Part shown: positions 62,876 to 64,000 of the stretch, piece after piece
Position numbering within the stretch: the stretch's first letter is position 1
Layout of the letters: each line of letters starts with the position of its first letter
DNA from: Methylobacter tundripaludum
GTDB taxonomy: Bacteria; Pseudomonadota; Gammaproteobacteria; Methylococcales; Methylomonadaceae
Assembly: GCF_002934365.1 (NCBI RefSeq)
Contig: NZ_PTIY01000007.1
Coordinates: 146,725 to 210,724, forward strand
Reading direction: 5' to 3'
DNA length: 64,000 bases
Notes under the pieces: model-generated
The model's input: the letters and a program-made list of their open reading frames with translations, nothing else
Database searches by the model: none
What the model was told of the DNA's origin: nothing
Position numbers and translations under genes: made by a program

Positions 62876-63816
62876 TTGTTGTCACGGGCGGTGCCGGTTT
62901 TATCGGTAGTAATCTTATTCGGGCATTAAACCAGCGCGGCGAGCGCAATATATTGTTGGTCGATCATCTGGTTAATGGGCGGAAAATGCACAATATCGCC
63001 GATCTTGATATCGCCGATTATATGGACAAGGAGGAGTTTATAGAGAAAATCGGTGTGGCTCACTTTTTTGATGGGGTGCGGGCTGTTTTTCATCAGGGAG
63101 CGTGTTCTGCGACGACGGAATGGGATGGGCGGTTTGTGATGAAGAACAATTATGATTATTCCAAGCGCCTGCTGCATTGGTGCATTGCAAGGAATGTCGC
63201 TTTTATGTACGCGTCATCTGCTTCGGTTTACGGTGACGGCAAGCATGGCTTTCGGGTTGAGCGCTGCTGTGAGCATCCTATCAATATGTATGCTTATTCA
63301 AAGTTCCAGTTCGATCAGTATGTTCGCCCTTTATTGGCTAAAACAAAAAGCCCGATTGTCGGTTTTCGCTATTTTAATGTTTATGGGCCCAGGGAGCAGC
63401 ATAAAGGCTCTATGAGCAGTACTGCACTGCATTTTAATCGGCAGCTTATCGAGCAAAAAAAAGCAAGACTGTTTGAAGGGTGCGACGGCATGGCTGACGG
63501 TGAGCAAAAGCGCGACTTTGTTCATGTTGATGATGTTGTCGATGTAAATCTGTGGTTTTTAGATCATCCAGAGCAGCGCGGAATATATAATGTGGGGACG
63601 GGGCAAGCGGAAACGTTTAATGCGGTAGCTCGGGCGGTGATTGATTGGCATAAGGGAGGAAGTATTGAGTACATTCCTTTCCCAGATCATTTAAAAGGGG
63701 CTTATCAGAGTTATACGCAAGCCGATATTTCCGGTTTAAGAGAGGCGGGTTATATGAAGGAGTTTCTGACCGTTAAGCAGGGCGTCACAAAATATCTTGA
63801 TTGGTTAAACGCATAA
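62872..63816 (+). CDS. hldD: ADP-L-glycero-D-manno-heptose 6-epimerase
   Basis: Last step of ADP-heptose synthesis: epimerisation at C6. The 314-residue SDR enzyme has the NADP-binding GGAGFIGSN (6-14), SSASVYGDG (115-123) and the catalytic Tyr140 and Lys144 in MYAYSK. It overlaps hldE (ATGA). It is the last gene of the LPS block, and 184 bp of promoter-rich DNA follow to the window end. Confidence 0.97.
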   Translation: MIVVTGGAGFIGSNLIRALNQRGERNILLVDHLVNGRKMHNIADLDIADYMDKEEFIEKIGVAHFFDGVRAVFHQGACSATTEWDGRFVMKNNYDYSKRLLHWCIARNVAFMYASSASVYGDGKHGFRVERCCEHPINMYAYSKFQFDQYVRPLLAKTKSPIVGFRYFNVYGPREQHKGSMSSTALHFNRQLIEQKKARLFEGCDGMADGEQKRDFVHVDDVVDVNLWFLDHPEQRGIYNVGTGQAETFNAVARAVIDWHKGGSIEYIPFPDHLKGAYQSYTQADISGLREAGYMKEFLTVKQGVTKYLDWLNA

Positions 63817-63839
63817 AAGGATTTTTAAATAATAACTTC

Positions 63840-63867
63840 TTGACCATATTGGCTGTAGTTGTATAAT
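63840..63867 (+). promoter_or_regulatory. Sigma70 promoter, first of a tandem pair
   Basis: TTGACC and TATAAT are separated by 16 bp. It points out of the window, 23 bp after hldD. Confidence 0.75.
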
Positions 63868-63942
63868 ACGCAGCTCTTCCGGGTATGAAGCCTTTGGAAG
63901 GGCGAGCAGGATGCTTGGTAGGAAATAAAGCCAGCAAGGACG

Positions 63943-63970
63943 TTGACAAGTTAAGTGAGTAGGTTATAAT
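63943..63970 (+). promoter_or_regulatory. Consensus sigma70 promoter near the window end
   Basis: Perfect TTGACA and TATAAT with a 16-bp spacer. Together with the upstream promoter it forms a tandem pair about 100 bp apart. This is the pattern of a P1/P2 promoter of a stable-RNA operon, expected just outside the window. Confidence 0.85.
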
Positions 63971-64000
63971 GGCCGGCTTCTTACGGGCTTATCAGTAAGC

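Overview
The window reads as chromosomal DNA of a gammaproteobacterium, most likely an aerobic methanotroph of the order Methylococcales. That assignment is inference: no methane oxidation gene lies in the window. It rests on the gene repertoire, the ADP-heptose LPS genes, the copper-linked accessory genes (HvfABC-type RiPP cassette, heavy-metal RND pump, His/Met-rich cupredoxin-like protein) and a heavy load of short palindromic repeats. No phage, complete insertion sequence, CRISPR array, rRNA gene or tRNA gene was recognised. The last 160 bp hold two consensus sigma70 promoters that probably drive a stable-RNA operon just outside the window.

Layout. 0-3.5 kb: end of a glycosyltransferase gene, nth, then an hvfA-hvfB-hvfC operon for a metal-binding modified peptide. 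3.7-14.6 kb: a lipoprotein, glnE, ilvE, the heptosyltransferases waaF-waaC, rpiA facing them, and recC standing without recB or recD. 14.7-21.8 kb: a small coiled-coil gene between direct repeats, an RcnB-like periplasmic protein and a three-gene heavy-metal RND efflux operon. 22.3-31.6 kb: a SulP transporter divergent from a two-component system, a phosphate-type porin under a tandem Pho box, a lipoprotein beta-propeller and a flippase. 31.7-36.4 kb: a proteostasis block with a tandemly duplicated cbpA-cbpM pair, hsp20 behind a sigma32-type promoter, a CPBP protease and ycgL. 36.5-41.5 kb: dcd, mrp, metG and an rnfB-like ferredoxin. 41.6-43.7 kb: a small accessory patch with a hicB whose hicA is deleted, and an unrecognised two-gene operon whose first gene is split by a frameshift at a G6 run. 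44-51 kb: guaB, guaA, tadA, mltF and pgi. 51.2-54.9 kb: exported redox or copper proteins, including a cupredoxin-like protein and a Tat-exported superoxide-reductase-like protein, plus two membrane proteins. 54.9-63.8 kb: an LPS core and lipid A block (heptosyltransferase, O-antigen ligase, two GT2 enzymes, msbA, a decayed gmhA-like ORF, hldE, hldD).

How the parts work together. hldE and hldD make ADP-heptose, the waaF, waaC and RfaQ-like enzymes use it, the ligase and GT2 enzymes complete the core, and MsbA flips the lipid A-core. The metal genes (hvfABC, RND pump, RcnB-like protein, cupredoxin-like protein) suggest a periplasm that handles much copper.

The most unusual signal is the set of short interspersed repeats, at least five families. 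Members sit not only between genes but inside coding sequences in frame (twice in recC, once in glnE) and at gene ends (pgi/mltF, the RfaQ-like gene). One family encodes the same short peptide in both recC and pgi.
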